Below, piece by piece: positions 34,608-43,225 of a stretch of DNA of 64,000 bases. A program made the position numbers and the translations under genes. Origin of the DNA: Microbacterium sp. 8M. Lineage in GTDB: Bacteria > Actinomycetota > Actinomycetes > Actinomycetales > Microbacteriaceae. Location of the stretch: NCBI RefSeq assembly GCF_902506375.1, contig NZ_LR733284.1, positions 1-64,000 of the forward strand. Reading direction: 5' to 3'. Positions within the stretch are counted from its first letter, which is position 1. Every line of letters begins with the position of its first letter. Under the pieces are notes generated by a model. That model saw only the letters and a list, made by a program, of their open reading frames with translations, was not told where the DNA came from and searched no databases.

Positions 34608-35516
34608 CTACCCTCCGGTCGGCCTGGCGGCCGGAGGGGCGGTCGGCGCCGCGGCCGGGCCGGCGGTGGGCGAAGGCGCCGGAGGGCCCGTGGGGACCGT
34701 TCCGGTGGAGAGCGGCACGGATGCGGCGAGGCCGGCGAAGAGCGTCTCGGCCTTCCCGCCCGGCCCGGCGGACAGCACGGTGAGCTGATAGCCCGGGAGG
34801 CTGCGCACGGCGAAGTTGTGCGCATCGATCGCGACGTCGCCGAAGCCCTCGATCGCGATGTGGAACGTCGTGTCCTCGGGGCCGGACACGTCATGGCGGT
34901 CCCAGATGCGCACGAAATCCGGATCCGCCGAGAGCTCGCCGATCAGCTCGGCCAACCGGGGCGAATCGGGATGCGCATCGCGGCGGAGCGTCGCCACGGC
35001 GGATCGGGTCATCTCCTCCCATTCCCGCAGGGTGCTCTTCATCCGGTCGTTGAAGAGCCCGGCGATCTGGTTGGAGCCCACGGCGAGCCCTCCGTGTCCC
35101 AGCGCCGTGGCGAGGGCGTTGGCCGCGACGATGTCCCGGTGCGGGTCGGAGATGTAGGCCGGGGTGCGGTACCAGCGGGAGAGCGTGCGTGCGATGCGCT
35201 CGGCGGTCTCCGCGTCGGCGGGCTGCGGTCGGTAGGGCCGCGCCGTGACGAGACGGTGCAGGTGCGCGACCGACTCGTCGTCGAGGCGGAGGGCGCGCGC
35301 GAGCGCCTCCAGGACCTGCTCCGACGGCCGTCCGACCCGCCCCTGCTCGATGCGCAGGTAGTACTCGGCGCTGATGCCGGCGAGCTCGGCCACCTCCTCG
35401 CGACGGAGCCCCGCGACCCGCCTCCCCGGCTGCCGGGTGAGCCCGACGTCCTCGGGCTGCAGCACTCCGCGTCGTGCGCGCACGTAGCGTCCCAGGGCGT
35501 TGAGAGAGTCGCTCAC
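34608..35516 (-). CDS. XRE-family regulator with MmyB-type ligand-binding domain
   Basis: A 302-residue protein. The N-terminal helix-turn-helix has the typical start ALGRYVRARRGVLQPEDVGL, then RRVAGLRREEVAELAGISAE and YYLRIEQGR. The C-terminal MmyB-like PAS-related domain (about residues 100-270) contains WYRTPAYISDPHRDIVAAN. The last 30 residues are a Pro/Ala/Thr-rich tail not usual for the family. The GTG start is chosen because the conserved N-terminus begins there. The divergent gene is the DyP peroxidase at 35682. Confidence 0.88.
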   Translation of the reverse strand: MSDSLNALGRYVRARRGVLQPEDVGLTRQPGRRVAGLRREEVAELAGISAEYYLRIEQGRVGRPSEQVLEALARALRLDDESVAHLHRLVTARPYRPQPADAETAERIARTLSRWYRTPAYISDPHRDIVAANALATALGHGGLAVGSNQIAGLFNDRMKSTLREWEEMTRSAVATLRRDAHPDSPRLAELIGELSADPDFVRIWDRHDVSGPEDTTFHIAIEGFGDVAIDAHNFAVRSLPGYQLTVLSAGPGGKAETLFAGLAASVPLSTGTVPTGPPAPSPTAGPAAAPTAPPAARPTGG

Positions 35517-35681
35517 GCAGATCCTCGGTCGGGGGCGGAAAAGGGGATGCCTCGATTCTCCGCCACGGCGTCCCCCCGCCCGGGCATGTCGGGCCGGATC
35601 GCCGTCGGCGAGTTGAAGGCGCACGGTCCCCGTGACAGGCTGACCCTGCATCGCGAACGCGCGCGGAGGGGACGGGATCCA

Positions 35682-36710
35682 TTGGTCACACAGCAGTTCG
35701 TCGCACCGCCGGCGCGCGCCGCGCTGTTCCTCGTGCTGACGGTGAACGAGGGCAGCGAAGAGGTCGTGCGCGATGTCCTCGCTGACCTCTCGAGCATCAC
35801 GCGGTCGGTCTCGTTCCGCGTACCCGACGACCAGCTGAACTGCGTCCTCGGCATCGGTGCGGAGTTCTGGGACCGGATGTTCTCGCTGCCGCGTCCGCAG
35901 GGCCTGCATCCGTTCGTGCCGTTGGACGGGCCGCGGCACAGCGCGCCGAGCACTCCGGGCGACCTGCTGCTGCACGTGCGCGCCCATCACATGGATGTGT
36001 GCTTCGAGCTGTCCCGGCAGGTGATGGACCGGTTGCGCGGCCACGCCCAGGTCGTCGACGAGACCCACGGCTTCAAGTACTTCGACGAGCGGGATCTGCT
36101 CGGCTTCGTGGACGGCACCGAGAACCCGGAGGGCGCTGCGGCTCCCGCCGCCGTCCTCATCGCGGACGAGGATCCGGCCTACGCGGGCGGCAGCTACATC
36201 ATCGTGCAGAAGTACCGTCATGACCTGGCGTCCTGGGGCGCCCTATCGGTCGAGGAGCAGGAGCGCGTGATCGGGCGCAGCAAGCTCGAGGACGTCGAGA
36301 TGCCGGATGCGGTCAAGCCGATCAACTCGCACGTCCATCTCAACACGATCGTCGACGCCGACGGTGTCCAGCGGCAGATCCTCCGCGACAACATGCCGTT
36401 CGGCGAGCTCGGGACGGACGAGTTCGGCACCTACTTCATCGGCTACGCGGCGGATCCGGGCGTGATCGAGCAGATGCTGCGCAACATGTTCCTGGGCAGC
36501 CCGCCCGGCAACACAGACCGGATCCTGGACTTCTCCACGGCGCACACCGGCACCCTGTTCTTCGCGCCCGCCCTCGACTTCCTCGACGACGTGCCACCCG
36601 GCCGCGGCGCGGAGATCGCCGACACGGCGGCCGTGGGGGAGACCCCCGTGGCCGATGCCGCAGCAACGGATCTGGGCATCGGGGGTCTGCGCACCTCCGA
36701 CGTGCGCTGA
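35682..36710 (+). CDS. DyP-type peroxidase, encapsulin cargo
   Basis: A 342-residue heme peroxidase of the bacterial B class. The GxxDG motif is GFVDGTENP at 141-149, and the heme-ligand region is INSHVHLN at 214-221, followed by RDNMPFGE. No in-frame ATG exists near the beginning, so the TTG at 35682, ten bases after GGAGGGG, is taken as start. The last 15 residues contain DLGIGGLR (330-337), which fits the cargo-loading peptide that directs DyP into family-1 encapsulins. The encapsulin gene follows 42 bases downstream. The peroxidase should act inside the shell on phenolic or dye-like substrates. Confidence 0.93.
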   Translation: MVTQQFVAPPARAALFLVLTVNEGSEEVVRDVLADLSSITRSVSFRVPDDQLNCVLGIGAEFWDRMFSLPRPQGLHPFVPLDGPRHSAPSTPGDLLLHVRAHHMDVCFELSRQVMDRLRGHAQVVDETHGFKYFDERDLLGFVDGTENPEGAAAPAAVLIADEDPAYAGGSYIIVQKYRHDLASWGALSVEEQERVIGRSKLEDVEMPDAVKPINSHVHLNTIVDADGVQRQILRDNMPFGELGTDEFGTYFIGYAADPGVIEQMLRNMFLGSPPGNTDRILDFSTAHTGTLFFAPALDFLDDVPPGRGAEIADTAAVGETPVADAAATDLGIGGLRTSDVR

Positions 36711-36752
36711 CGCCCGGACGACGAAAGCCTCTGACAGTGAAAGGTCGATGAC

Positions 36753-37553
36753 ATGGACAACCTCCACCGCAGGCTCGCACCGATCTCCTCGGCCGCGTGG
36801 GAACAGATCGATGACGAGGCGCGACGCACCTTCATCACCCGGATCGCCGGCCGGCGCGTCGTCGATGTGCCGGAGGCGGGCGGATCCGGTCTGTCCGCCA
36901 TCGGCACCGGGCACGTCGAGACGATCGCCGCTCCCGGGCCGTCGGTCGAGGCGCGACGACGTCAGGTGCAGCCCCTCGTCGAACTGCGTGCGCCGTTCAC
37001 CGTGACGCGTGCGGCCGTCGACGACGTCGAGCGCGGGGCGCAGGACTCCGACTGGCAGCCCGTGAAGGACGCCGTCGAGGCGCTGGCCACCGCCGAGGAC
37101 ACGCTCGTGTTCGCCGGGTCCGAGGCCGCCGGGGTCCAGGGCATCGTCGCGAGCAGCTCGAATGCGGCGATCCCGCTGCCATCGGATCCGCGCGAGCTGC
37201 CGGCAGCGGTCGCTCGGGCGCTCACCGTGCTTCGAACCGTCGGCGTTCAGGGCCCGTACGCGCTGCTGCTCTCGGCCGAGCTGTACACCGCGGCGTCCGA
37301 GACGGTCGACCACGGCTATCCCGTGCACGAGCACCTTCGACGCCTGCTCGGCGACGAGGGGAAGATCGTTTTCGCCCCGGCACTCGACGGCGCGATCGTG
37401 CTCTCGATGCGCGGCGGGGACTACGCGCTCACCCTCGGCCAGGACGTGTCGATCGGCTACCTCTCGCATGACGCGGACGGGATCCGGCTGTACGCGCAGG
37501 AGTCCGTGACGTTCTCGGCCTACACCTCCGAAGCCAGCGTCGTCCTCCGCTGA
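36753..37553 (+). CDS. Family-1 encapsulin shell protein
   Basis: A 266-residue shell protein with the HK97 capsid fold. It shows the usual order: MDNLHRRLAPISSAAWEQID at the N-terminus, the RRVVDVPEAGGSG segment, and the C-terminal GGDYALTLGQDVSIGYLSHD and LYAQESVTFSAYT. The length is normal for 60-subunit compartments. It is co-directional with the DyP peroxidase, whose tail carries the targeting peptide, so the pair makes a peroxidase-filled nanocompartment for oxidative stress or substrate oxidation. Confidence 0.95.
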   Translation: MDNLHRRLAPISSAAWEQIDDEARRTFITRIAGRRVVDVPEAGGSGLSAIGTGHVETIAAPGPSVEARRRQVQPLVELRAPFTVTRAAVDDVERGAQDSDWQPVKDAVEALATAEDTLVFAGSEAAGVQGIVASSSNAAIPLPSDPRELPAAVARALTVLRTVGVQGPYALLLSAELYTAASETVDHGYPVHEHLRRLLGDEGKIVFAPALDGAIVLSMRGGDYALTLGQDVSIGYLSHDADGIRLYAQESVTFSAYTSEASVVLR

Positions 37554-37583
37554 CAGGGCGGCCTCCGTCGCGGCATACGCCGT

Positions 37584-37731
37584 CGGTCGCTGAGGTCGTC
37601 GGGCGCGGAGGCCGTCGGTCGCGGGGCCAGCGGACGCTGACGCCGTCAGTCGCTGACGCTGTCGGGCGCGGAGGCCGGTGGACGCTGACGCCGTCGAACG
37701 CTGAGGTCGTCGGTCGCTGACGCCGTCGGAG
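37584..37731. repeat. Degenerate short tandem repeat
   Basis: The gap between encapsulin and the HNH gene is built from imperfect copies of a GTCGGTCGCTGACGCC-like word in varied order (for example CGCTGACGCCGTC at several places). No gene or hairpin terminator is recognised. Confidence 0.5.
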
Positions 37732-37796
37732 TCACGGTCAGAACGGCGGCTGGTCGGGTGACGTGTCCGGATCCGGTCTCCCGGTCGGAGTCGCGG

Positions 37797-39356
37797 TCAG
37801 AACGGTGCCGATTCGTCGTCGGGTGGTGGGTCTGGTTGGTGGATGGTGAAGGTGACGGGTGGGGGTGGTTTGTCGATGTAGCTCGCGCCGGTGGGGCTGG
37901 TCCATTCCAGGATCCCGGCGCCGAGTTGTTTCACCTTCCACGCGGTCTGGTGTTTGAGGACGTGGTGGCGTCGGCAGAGTCCGCCGAGGTTTCCTTCTTC
38001 GGTGGGCCCGCCGTGGGCGGCGTCCACTGTGTGGTCGAGGTCTTGGGTTCGGGGTGGGAGTCCGCAGGTGAGGAACCGGCACCGTGAGTCGCGGGCGTGG
38101 AGGAGCCGGCGGAGGTCGGCGTTGGGTCGGTAGTGGTCGACGGCGAGGATCGCCCCGGTGACCGGGTGGGTGAGTACCCGTTCCCATGCGGTGGCTCCGC
38201 CGGCGAGGATCCGGGCGGTGTGCGTGTCGATGGGCTGCCCGCCCGCGAGCTCCGCGGGCAGCTCGGTACGGACGCGGAAGGCGGCCCACAGGTCGGCGTG
38301 CTCACCTGGCTGCTCGGTCCGCTGCGCGGTGCGGATCTCGAACGCAGATACCGGGCGCGTGGGGGATCCGCGGTGCGGAGCCTGGTCGGGTGCCATGGCC
38401 GTGAACGCGGGCACCGTCACCTCCACCCGCGCCTGAATCGCGGACAGCAGCCCGACCGCGGTGTCGTGTCCGGACGGAGAACCGGTGAGGAGCGTGTCCG
38501 CGCACAGGTCCGCACGGAGTTGGTCGAGGGAGCGGTCATCGGCAGGGTCGCCGAGTCCTTCGGAGTCGCCGGGCCCGTCCGAGTCGCCGGGCCCATCCGG
38601 GTTGCCGAGCTCTTCGGAGTCGCCGAGTTCGTCCGGGGCCGGGGTGACTCCCAAGGCGGAGTTCTTCGCCGCTTTCGCGTTCGCGGTCTTCACCAGGTGG
38701 GCTTGTTGGGTGAGGCGGTCGAAGATCCCGTCGATCACCGCCGCGGAGTGGATGAGCCCGAGCTGTTTCTGCCCGTCGGGGAGTTCTTCCCGCCACACGG
38801 TCCGCTTCTCCTGCGCGGTGCGGTGCCGCTCCGTCAACGACCGCGGGGCCAACCGTTCCGCGATGCGTTCCACGATCCGTTGCGCCCGATGCGGCGTCTC
38901 ACCCTCGCACGCCGCGACCGCGGCGTGTTCGAACTCCGCCCGCACCTCGTCGTCGAGGCGTGCCGCGGTGTCCTGGATCAGACGCACGTGGGCGGTGTTG
39001 ATCCGCGCGTCACTGAATGCCTGCATGGTGGTCGGGTACCGGGTCATCAACTCCGCCGCCCGGGCCATCCGGCCTTGCACGACCCGGTCCGACATGTGCA
39101 GCACCGCCGCCAGTTCCGCCGCCACGCTGCGTGCGGCCAGGTCCACTGCTTCACCCCGTACCGCGGAAGTGCCGCCGGCCGCAGCGAGGTGTTCGGCGAG
39201 GCGCTGGGCGACGGCCAGGTGTGCGTCCCGCACCGCCTGCAACCGGATGATCGACGCTTCCGTCGCCGCCACCCCGGATGTGACCATGGCCAGCACAGCG
39301 ACCGGATCCACCGGGTCCACCCCGGGATCCTGAACCGCGCCGACCGTGTTCGTCAT
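37797..39356 (-). CDS. DUF222 protein with C-terminal HNH endonuclease domain
   Basis: About 519 residues. The N-terminal part is the DUF222 (13E12-repeat) domain, with LHMSDRVVQGRMARAAELM and MQAFSDARINTAHVRLIQD. The C-terminal HNH motif reads CRFLTCGLPPRTQDLDHTVD, then a stretch ending GGLCRRHH, with zinc-binding Cys and catalytic His residues intact. Between them lies a repetitive acidic linker (GDSDGPGDSEGLGDP type, about residues 250-285). A TTG four codons upstream (39368) is an alternative start. This is a multicopy actinobacterial family of unknown role. Confidence 0.88.
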   Translation of the reverse strand: MTNTVGAVQDPGVDPVDPVAVLAMVTSGVAATEASIIRLQAVRDAHLAVAQRLAEHLAAAGGTSAVRGEAVDLAARSVAAELAAVLHMSDRVVQGRMARAAELMTRYPTTMQAFSDARINTAHVRLIQDTAARLDDEVRAEFEHAAVAACEGETPHRAQRIVERIAERLAPRSLTERHRTAQEKRTVWREELPDGQKQLGLIHSAAVIDGIFDRLTQQAHLVKTANAKAAKNSALGVTPAPDELGDSEELGNPDGPGDSDGPGDSEGLGDPADDRSLDQLRADLCADTLLTGSPSGHDTAVGLLSAIQARVEVTVPAFTAMAPDQAPHRGSPTRPVSAFEIRTAQRTEQPGEHADLWAAFRVRTELPAELAGGQPIDTHTARILAGGATAWERVLTHPVTGAILAVDHYRPNADLRRLLHARDSRCRFLTCGLPPRTQDLDHTVDAAHGGPTEEGNLGGLCRRHHVLKHQTAWKVKQLGAGILEWTSPTGASYIDKPPPPVTFTIHQPDPPPDDESAPF

Positions 39357-39499
39357 ACCCCTATTCAACCCGGGACCACCGACATTCCCAGGCCGGAAAG
39401 GGCCTGATCGGATCCGGAAAAGATCACAACCAGATCACAAGATCCGCGCCACAGATCTAGAGCGCGCGCGGCGCCCTTCGTCTCGCCTTCGGCTCGCTC

Positions 39500-39775
39500 A
39501 GGGACCGAAAGGGGCGCGGATCCGGGCCCTTCGACAAGCTCAGGGACCGGGCGCATGCCCCGCTCAGGGGCCGGAGGAGAGCCCGTGTTCGACGAGCTCA
39601 GGTGCCAGCCGTCGGTCGCTGAGCCTGTCGAAGCGTCCGACCACGGATCCGGGCCCTTCGACAAGCTCAGGGACCGGGTTTGCCTCGCTCAGGAACCGGG
39701 CCCTTCGACAAGCTCAGGGACCGGATGCTTGCCTCGCTCAGGGACCGGGCCCCTCGACAAGCTCAGGGACTTGAC
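39500..39775. repeat. Dispersed CTTCGACAAGCTCAGGG-type repeats, cluster 1
   Basis: The 500-base gap 39357-39856 has no gene. It contains four copies of GGGCCCTTCGACAAGCTCAG followed by GGACCGG, at 39524-39550, 39651-39677, 39698-39724 and, with mismatches, 39747-39770. There are also partial copies (GCTCAGGGACC at 39495-39505, GACGAGCTCAGG near 39590) and an inverted copy (GCTGAGCCTGTCGAAG near 39620). Confidence 0.85.
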
Positions 39776-39856
39776 GCGACCAACCCGGGGCCGGAGGCGC
39801 GATCCGTTCAGCCGCGATCTGCGGCCGGCGCACCGGCGGCCCGCCATCCGGAGACG

Positions 39857-40024
39857 CTACCGACGCACGTCGCCGCTGTCCGGCTCGAACCCCTCCTCGA
39901 CCCGTTCGTCCGGCTCGAAGGAGGCGTCGTCGGTCTCGCTGTCCTCGACGGCGGCCTCGGCCTGCGCCCGCGCTTCCGCGAGCGCCGCCTCCTCGCGCTT
40001 CTCTTCGCGCTTCTCTCCGAACAT
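39857..40024 (-). CDS. Small highly charged hypothetical protein
   Basis: A 55-residue protein starting MFGEKREEKREEAALAEARA, then acidic (DSETDDASFEPDERVEEGF). It should form a single long helix followed by a disordered tail. The ATG follows AGAGGAG at a good distance, and the codon pattern resembles neighbouring genes. It is divergent from the hemerythrin-like gene. Function unknown. Confidence 0.6.
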   Translation of the reverse strand: MFGEKREEKREEAALAEARAQAEAAVEDSETDDASFEPDERVEEGFEPDSGDVRR

Positions 40025-40161
40025 GGCATCTCCTCTGCTCATCCGCGGTGACCTCGCGGCAACCCTACGCCCGCTGCGTCGCCGCCGATATGCTGGGCCG
40101 AGCGTCGCGTGCCGGTGGCAGACCGTGTCAGGCATGGAGGCGCCGGACGGAAGGAGAGACG

Positions 40162-40197
40162 ATGTCCTCGTCCCACCCTTCGCTCTCGCGTGACTGA
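40162..40197 (+). other. Possible 11-residue leader frame before the hemerythrin gene
   Basis: A strong ribosome site AAGGAG (40151-40156) precedes ATG at 40162. This frame encodes MSSSHPSLSRD and stops at 40195-40197, overlapping the GTG of the next gene. Either it is a coupled leader peptide, or a one-base change has split what was once the natural N-terminus of the hemerythrin-like protein. Confidence 0.4.
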
Positions 40198-40657
40198 GCG
40201 CGAGACGGCCAGGCTCATCGCCTGGAGCAACGAACTGCGGCAGGCGCACGGACGACTGCGGGAGGCGCTGAAGGTCGTACGCGCGAGCGGGGCCGAATCC
40301 GGCCCGCAGAGTCCCGGGCGCGATCTGCTGCTGCATTGCCGGGGCTTCTGCACGGCACTGGACCAGCACCATCGCGGCGAGGACCGCGCGCTGTTCCCCG
40401 CCATCGAGGCCGCGCATCCGGAGCTCGCTCCCGTGCTCCGCACTCTCTCGGAGGATCACGCCATGATCGACGTGCTGCTCACCGCACTCAGCGCGGCGAT
40501 GGACCACGGCCGCGCGCCGGCGGACCTCGACCGGCACCTCGACGGCATCGGCGCGATCATGGAGAACCACTTCGCCTTCGAGGAACGGCAGCTGCTGCGG
40601 GTGCTCGAGACGCTCGCCCTCGACGCGGATCCGCACGATGTGCTCGGCAGCCTCTGA
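40190..40657 (+). CDS. Hemerythrin-like (HHE) domain protein
   Basis: About 155 residues of four-helix-bundle type. Candidate di-iron ligands are spaced as in HHE proteins: HGRLREAL, FCTALDQHHRGEDRALFPAI, LSEDHAMIDVLL and MENHFAFEERQLL. Such proteins bind oxygen, nitric oxide or iron in stress responses. The GTG start lacks its own good ribosome site, and the strong one upstream serves an out-of-frame ATG. Translation is thus either coupled to the short leader or affected by a frameshift. Confidence 0.8.
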   Translation: MTERETARLIAWSNELRQAHGRLREALKVVRASGAESGPQSPGRDLLLHCRGFCTALDQHHRGEDRALFPAIEAAHPELAPVLRTLSEDHAMIDVLLTALSAAMDHGRAPADLDRHLDGIGAIMENHFAFEERQLLRVLETLALDADPHDVLGSL

Positions 40658-40747
40658 GCACCCCGACGATCGGCCGCGGTCATCAGCCTCTGACGGCGAT
40701 CCGGATCCGGCCCGTGCGGGTGCGGATCCGGATCCGCCGGAGGAGGA

Positions 40748-40774
40748 TGTCGATCGGCGGGTCCTTCGATCGTC
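40748..40774 (+). promoter_or_regulatory. Candidate ECF42 sigma-factor promoter
   Basis: TGTCGA (40748-40753) is followed after 17 bases by CGTC (40771-40774), about 36 bases before the DGPF gene start. This matches the published ECF42 preference for TGTCGA at -35 and CG(A/T)C at -10. A second TGTCGA lies inside the palindrome ATGTCGACAT at 40781-40790. Confidence 0.5.
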
Positions 40775-40809
40775 ACCATGATGTCGACATCCTCACGAAA
40801 GGACGGATC

Positions 40810-41202
40810 ATGCGTTACACGCTTCTGCTGCAGTACCCCGAGATGAGTGCCGAGGAGCTCGGCCCGGAGGCTCTCGCGGAGGGGATGCGCGCCTTCGACG
40901 TCTACGCGAAGGCACTGGACGAGGCCGGAGTGCTCCGCAGCGCCGAGGTGCTGCATCCCTCGACCGCGACCACCACGGTGCGCGTGCGAGACGGTCAGCT
41001 CGTGGTCCAGGACGGCCCCTTCGCCGACACCAGGGAGCAGCTCGGCGGAACCTTCGTCATCGAGGTGGACGACCTCGACGCGGCGATCGCCTGGGCCCAG
41101 CAGGCTCCGTCGGTCGGCTGGGGCGCCGTCGAGGTGCGGCCGGTCGCGACGCGCTTCGCCGACGGCGCCTGGCAGGGCGCATCGCCGGTGCAGCTGCCCT
41201 GA
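40810..41202 (+). CDS. DGPF/YCII-domain protein linked to ECF42 sigma factor
   Basis: A 130-residue protein of the YCII-related superfamily with the DGPF motif in VVQDGPFADTREQLGGTFVI. It begins MRYTLLLQYPEM, as usual for the group. DGPF genes are the standard partner and target of ECF42 sigma factors. Here the stop codon overlaps the sigma-factor start by one base. The biochemical role is unknown. Confidence 0.9.
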   Translation: MRYTLLLQYPEMSAEELGPEALAEGMRAFDVYAKALDEAGVLRSAEVLHPSTATTTVRVRDGQLVVQDGPFADTREQLGGTFVIEVDDLDAAIAWAQQAPSVGWGAVEVRPVATRFADGAWQGASPVQLP

Positions 41203-42275
41203 TGAGCGCGGCCGAGGAGGCGCGCACCGCCGCCGAACGCGCGGTGCGCGCCTCGTACGGCCGCCTGGTGGCGCTGCTCGCCCGGGCCACCGGCGACCTC
41301 GCACTCGCCGAGGACTGCCTCGCCGACGCCCTGGAACGCGCCCTGCGCGCCTGGCCCGAGGCGGGCGTGCCGGACAACCCGGAAGGATGGCTGCTCACCG
41401 TGGCCCGCAACAGACTCCGCGACGTGTGGGGATCGGCAGCGCACCGCACCAGCGCACCGCTCGACGACGAGGCCTTCTCGGACGGCGTCGACCCCGACGC
41501 CGGCATCGACATCGCCGCCCTCGTCGAGCGCGGCGAAGGGATCCCGGATCGACGGCTGGAACTGCTGTTCGCCTGTGCGCACCCCGCGATCGATGCGGGC
41601 ATCCGCACGCCGCTCATGCTGCAGACCGTGCTCGGCTTCGACGCGGCGCAGGTGGCCCGGGCGTTCGACATCGAGCCGGCGGCGATGGCGCAGCGCCTGG
41701 TCCGCGCGAAGCGGAAGATCCGCGACGCGGGCATCCGCTTCGTGCTGCCCACCCGCGCCGACATGCCCGCCCGCACCGCCGCCGTGCTCGAGGCGATCTA
41801 CGGCGCCTACGCCCTGGACTGGCTGGGCGAGCACGACGACGTGCGCACCTCGCTCGCCGACGAGGCCCGCTGGCTCGCGGTGCTCACGGCGACCCTGCTG
41901 GAGACGGATCCCGAGGCGTGGGGCCTGGCGGCGCTGCTCACCCTCGCGCAGTCGCGGGCTCCCGCGCGCGTGCCACCGGCGCCGGGGGAGCGCTGGCCCT
42001 CCCTCGCCGAGCAGGACCCTGCGCTCTGGGATCGCGCCCTCATCGCGGAGGGCGAGGCGCTCCTGCATCGCGCGGCGCGGCTCAGCGGCATCGCCGAGGG
42101 CGGCGCGCCGGGGCGGTTCCAGCTCGAGGCCGCGATCCAGTCGGTGCACTGCGACCGCGCGCGCACCGGGGTGACCGACCGCGAAGCGCTGCGGCGGCTG
42201 TACCGCGGACTGGTGCGCATCGCGCCCACCCGCGGAGCGGTCGAGGCGCTCGCCGCCGTGGAGGCGGGGGAGTAG
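41202..42275 (+). CDS. ECF-type RNA polymerase sigma factor, ECF42 group
   Basis: A 357-residue sigma factor. Region 2 spans about residues 15-75 (LARATGDLALAEDCLADALE, then NPEGWLLTVARNRLRD). Region 4 spans about 130-175 (LQTVLGFDAAQVARAFDIEP, AMAQRLVRAKRKIRDAGIRF). A long C-terminal helical extension (about 180-357) with ARLSG and LYRGLVRIAP is typical of ECF42 and probably replaces an anti-sigma factor in control. It is translated together with the DGPF protein and likely activates its own promoter. Confidence 0.92.
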   Translation: MSAAEEARTAAERAVRASYGRLVALLARATGDLALAEDCLADALERALRAWPEAGVPDNPEGWLLTVARNRLRDVWGSAAHRTSAPLDDEAFSDGVDPDAGIDIAALVERGEGIPDRRLELLFACAHPAIDAGIRTPLMLQTVLGFDAAQVARAFDIEPAAMAQRLVRAKRKIRDAGIRFVLPTRADMPARTAAVLEAIYGAYALDWLGEHDDVRTSLADEARWLAVLTATLLETDPEAWGLAALLTLAQSRAPARVPPAPGERWPSLAEQDPALWDRALIAEGEALLHRAARLSGIAEGGAPGRFQLEAAIQSVHCDRARTGVTDREALRRLYRGLVRIAPTRGAVEALAAVEAGE

Positions 42276-42366
42276 GCGCGAGCAGCCCGCCCGTTCCGGA
42301 TCCGGTGCAGTCTGACGTGCGGGATCCGATCCGGCCGCATCCGAGCCTCCCGCGCTCTGACCCGGC

Positions 42367-42416
42367 GTTCCACGGGACCGGCGCTCTACGGGACCGGCAG
42401 CTCTACGGGATCAGCA
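42367..42416. repeat. Threefold GCTCTACGGGACCGGC-type repeat
   Basis: Three imperfect units of 16-17 bases (starting 42367, 42383 and 42400) lie between the ECF42 and permease genes. The last covers the stop codon of the permease. The repeat may reflect slippage at the gene end. Confidence 0.6.
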
Positions 42417-43145
42417 GATAGAGCGCCCCGAGCACGGTCAGGATCAGCACGATCCGGTCGAACAGCGCCTGGTCGATCCGCGGGATGAGCCAGCGGCCGA
42501 GCAGCGCGCCGATCACCACCATCGGCACGAGCACGGCGTCCATCAGGAGCACGGGCACAGTGATGAGCCCGAGACTCGCGAGCACCGGCACCTTGACGAT
42601 GTTCACGATGGCGAAGAACCACGCGGCGGTGCCGAGGAACACCTTCACGGGCGTGCGCATGGCGAGGAAGTACATCGACATGACGGGCCCGCCGGCGTTG
42701 GCCACCATGGTCGTGAACCCGCCCAGCGCGCCGTAGCCGAGTGTGGTGCCGAGAGGGGAGGCGCCCTCGGGAGCTTCGCCCGCGCGCCTCCGCCGCCAGA
42801 GCGTGATCGCCACCATCGCGAGCAGGATCACGCCGATCACGGGCCGCACGACGGTGTTGCCGGCGAAAGCCAGGAACAGGGCGCCGAGCGCGAGCCCTCC
42901 GACGACGGCCGGGGCGAGCCGCAGCAGCGTCGGCCAGTGCGCGTGCCGCCGCCAGGTGAGCAGGGCGAACACGTCGCCGACGATGAGCAGGAGCAGCAGC
43001 GCGCCGGTCGACGTGCGCGCGGGCAGCAGTGCCGCGAAGATCGCTATCGAGACGGTGTTCGCGCCCGCAGCGCGGTCTTCGAGAGCCCGACGACCGTGCC
43101 GGCCACGGCCAGCAGGATCCACGCCCACGGCGCGAGATCGATCAC
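42403..43145 (-). pseudogene. TauE/SafE-family permease with a frameshift near its N-terminus
   Basis: From GTG at 43145 the translation reads VIDLAPWAWILLAVAGTVVG then LSKTALRARTPSR and a stop. The other frame continues as GANTVSIAIFAALLPARTST to a normal TauE/SafE end, with about seven membrane segments in all. The family signature is LSKTALPGANT, so one base is missing around 43066-43070 (CCGGGC expected where CGGGC is read). Restoring it gives an intact protein of about 247 residues for anion or sulfite/organosulfonate export. The gene is either recently broken or carries a sequencing error. Confidence 0.85.
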
Positions 43146-43225
43146 GGGCGCACGCTCCGGAGCGGCAGGTGAACGGTCGCGGGGCGATGCAGGGGCATCC
43201 TCGAAACGTATCAGGGGATCTGGGG

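Noticed and set aside
39346..39774. Plus-strand frame across the dispersed repeats
   Set aside because: It encodes only repeat-derived text (SSRLRLAQGP, STSSGT) with no ribosome site. It is a product of the repeats.
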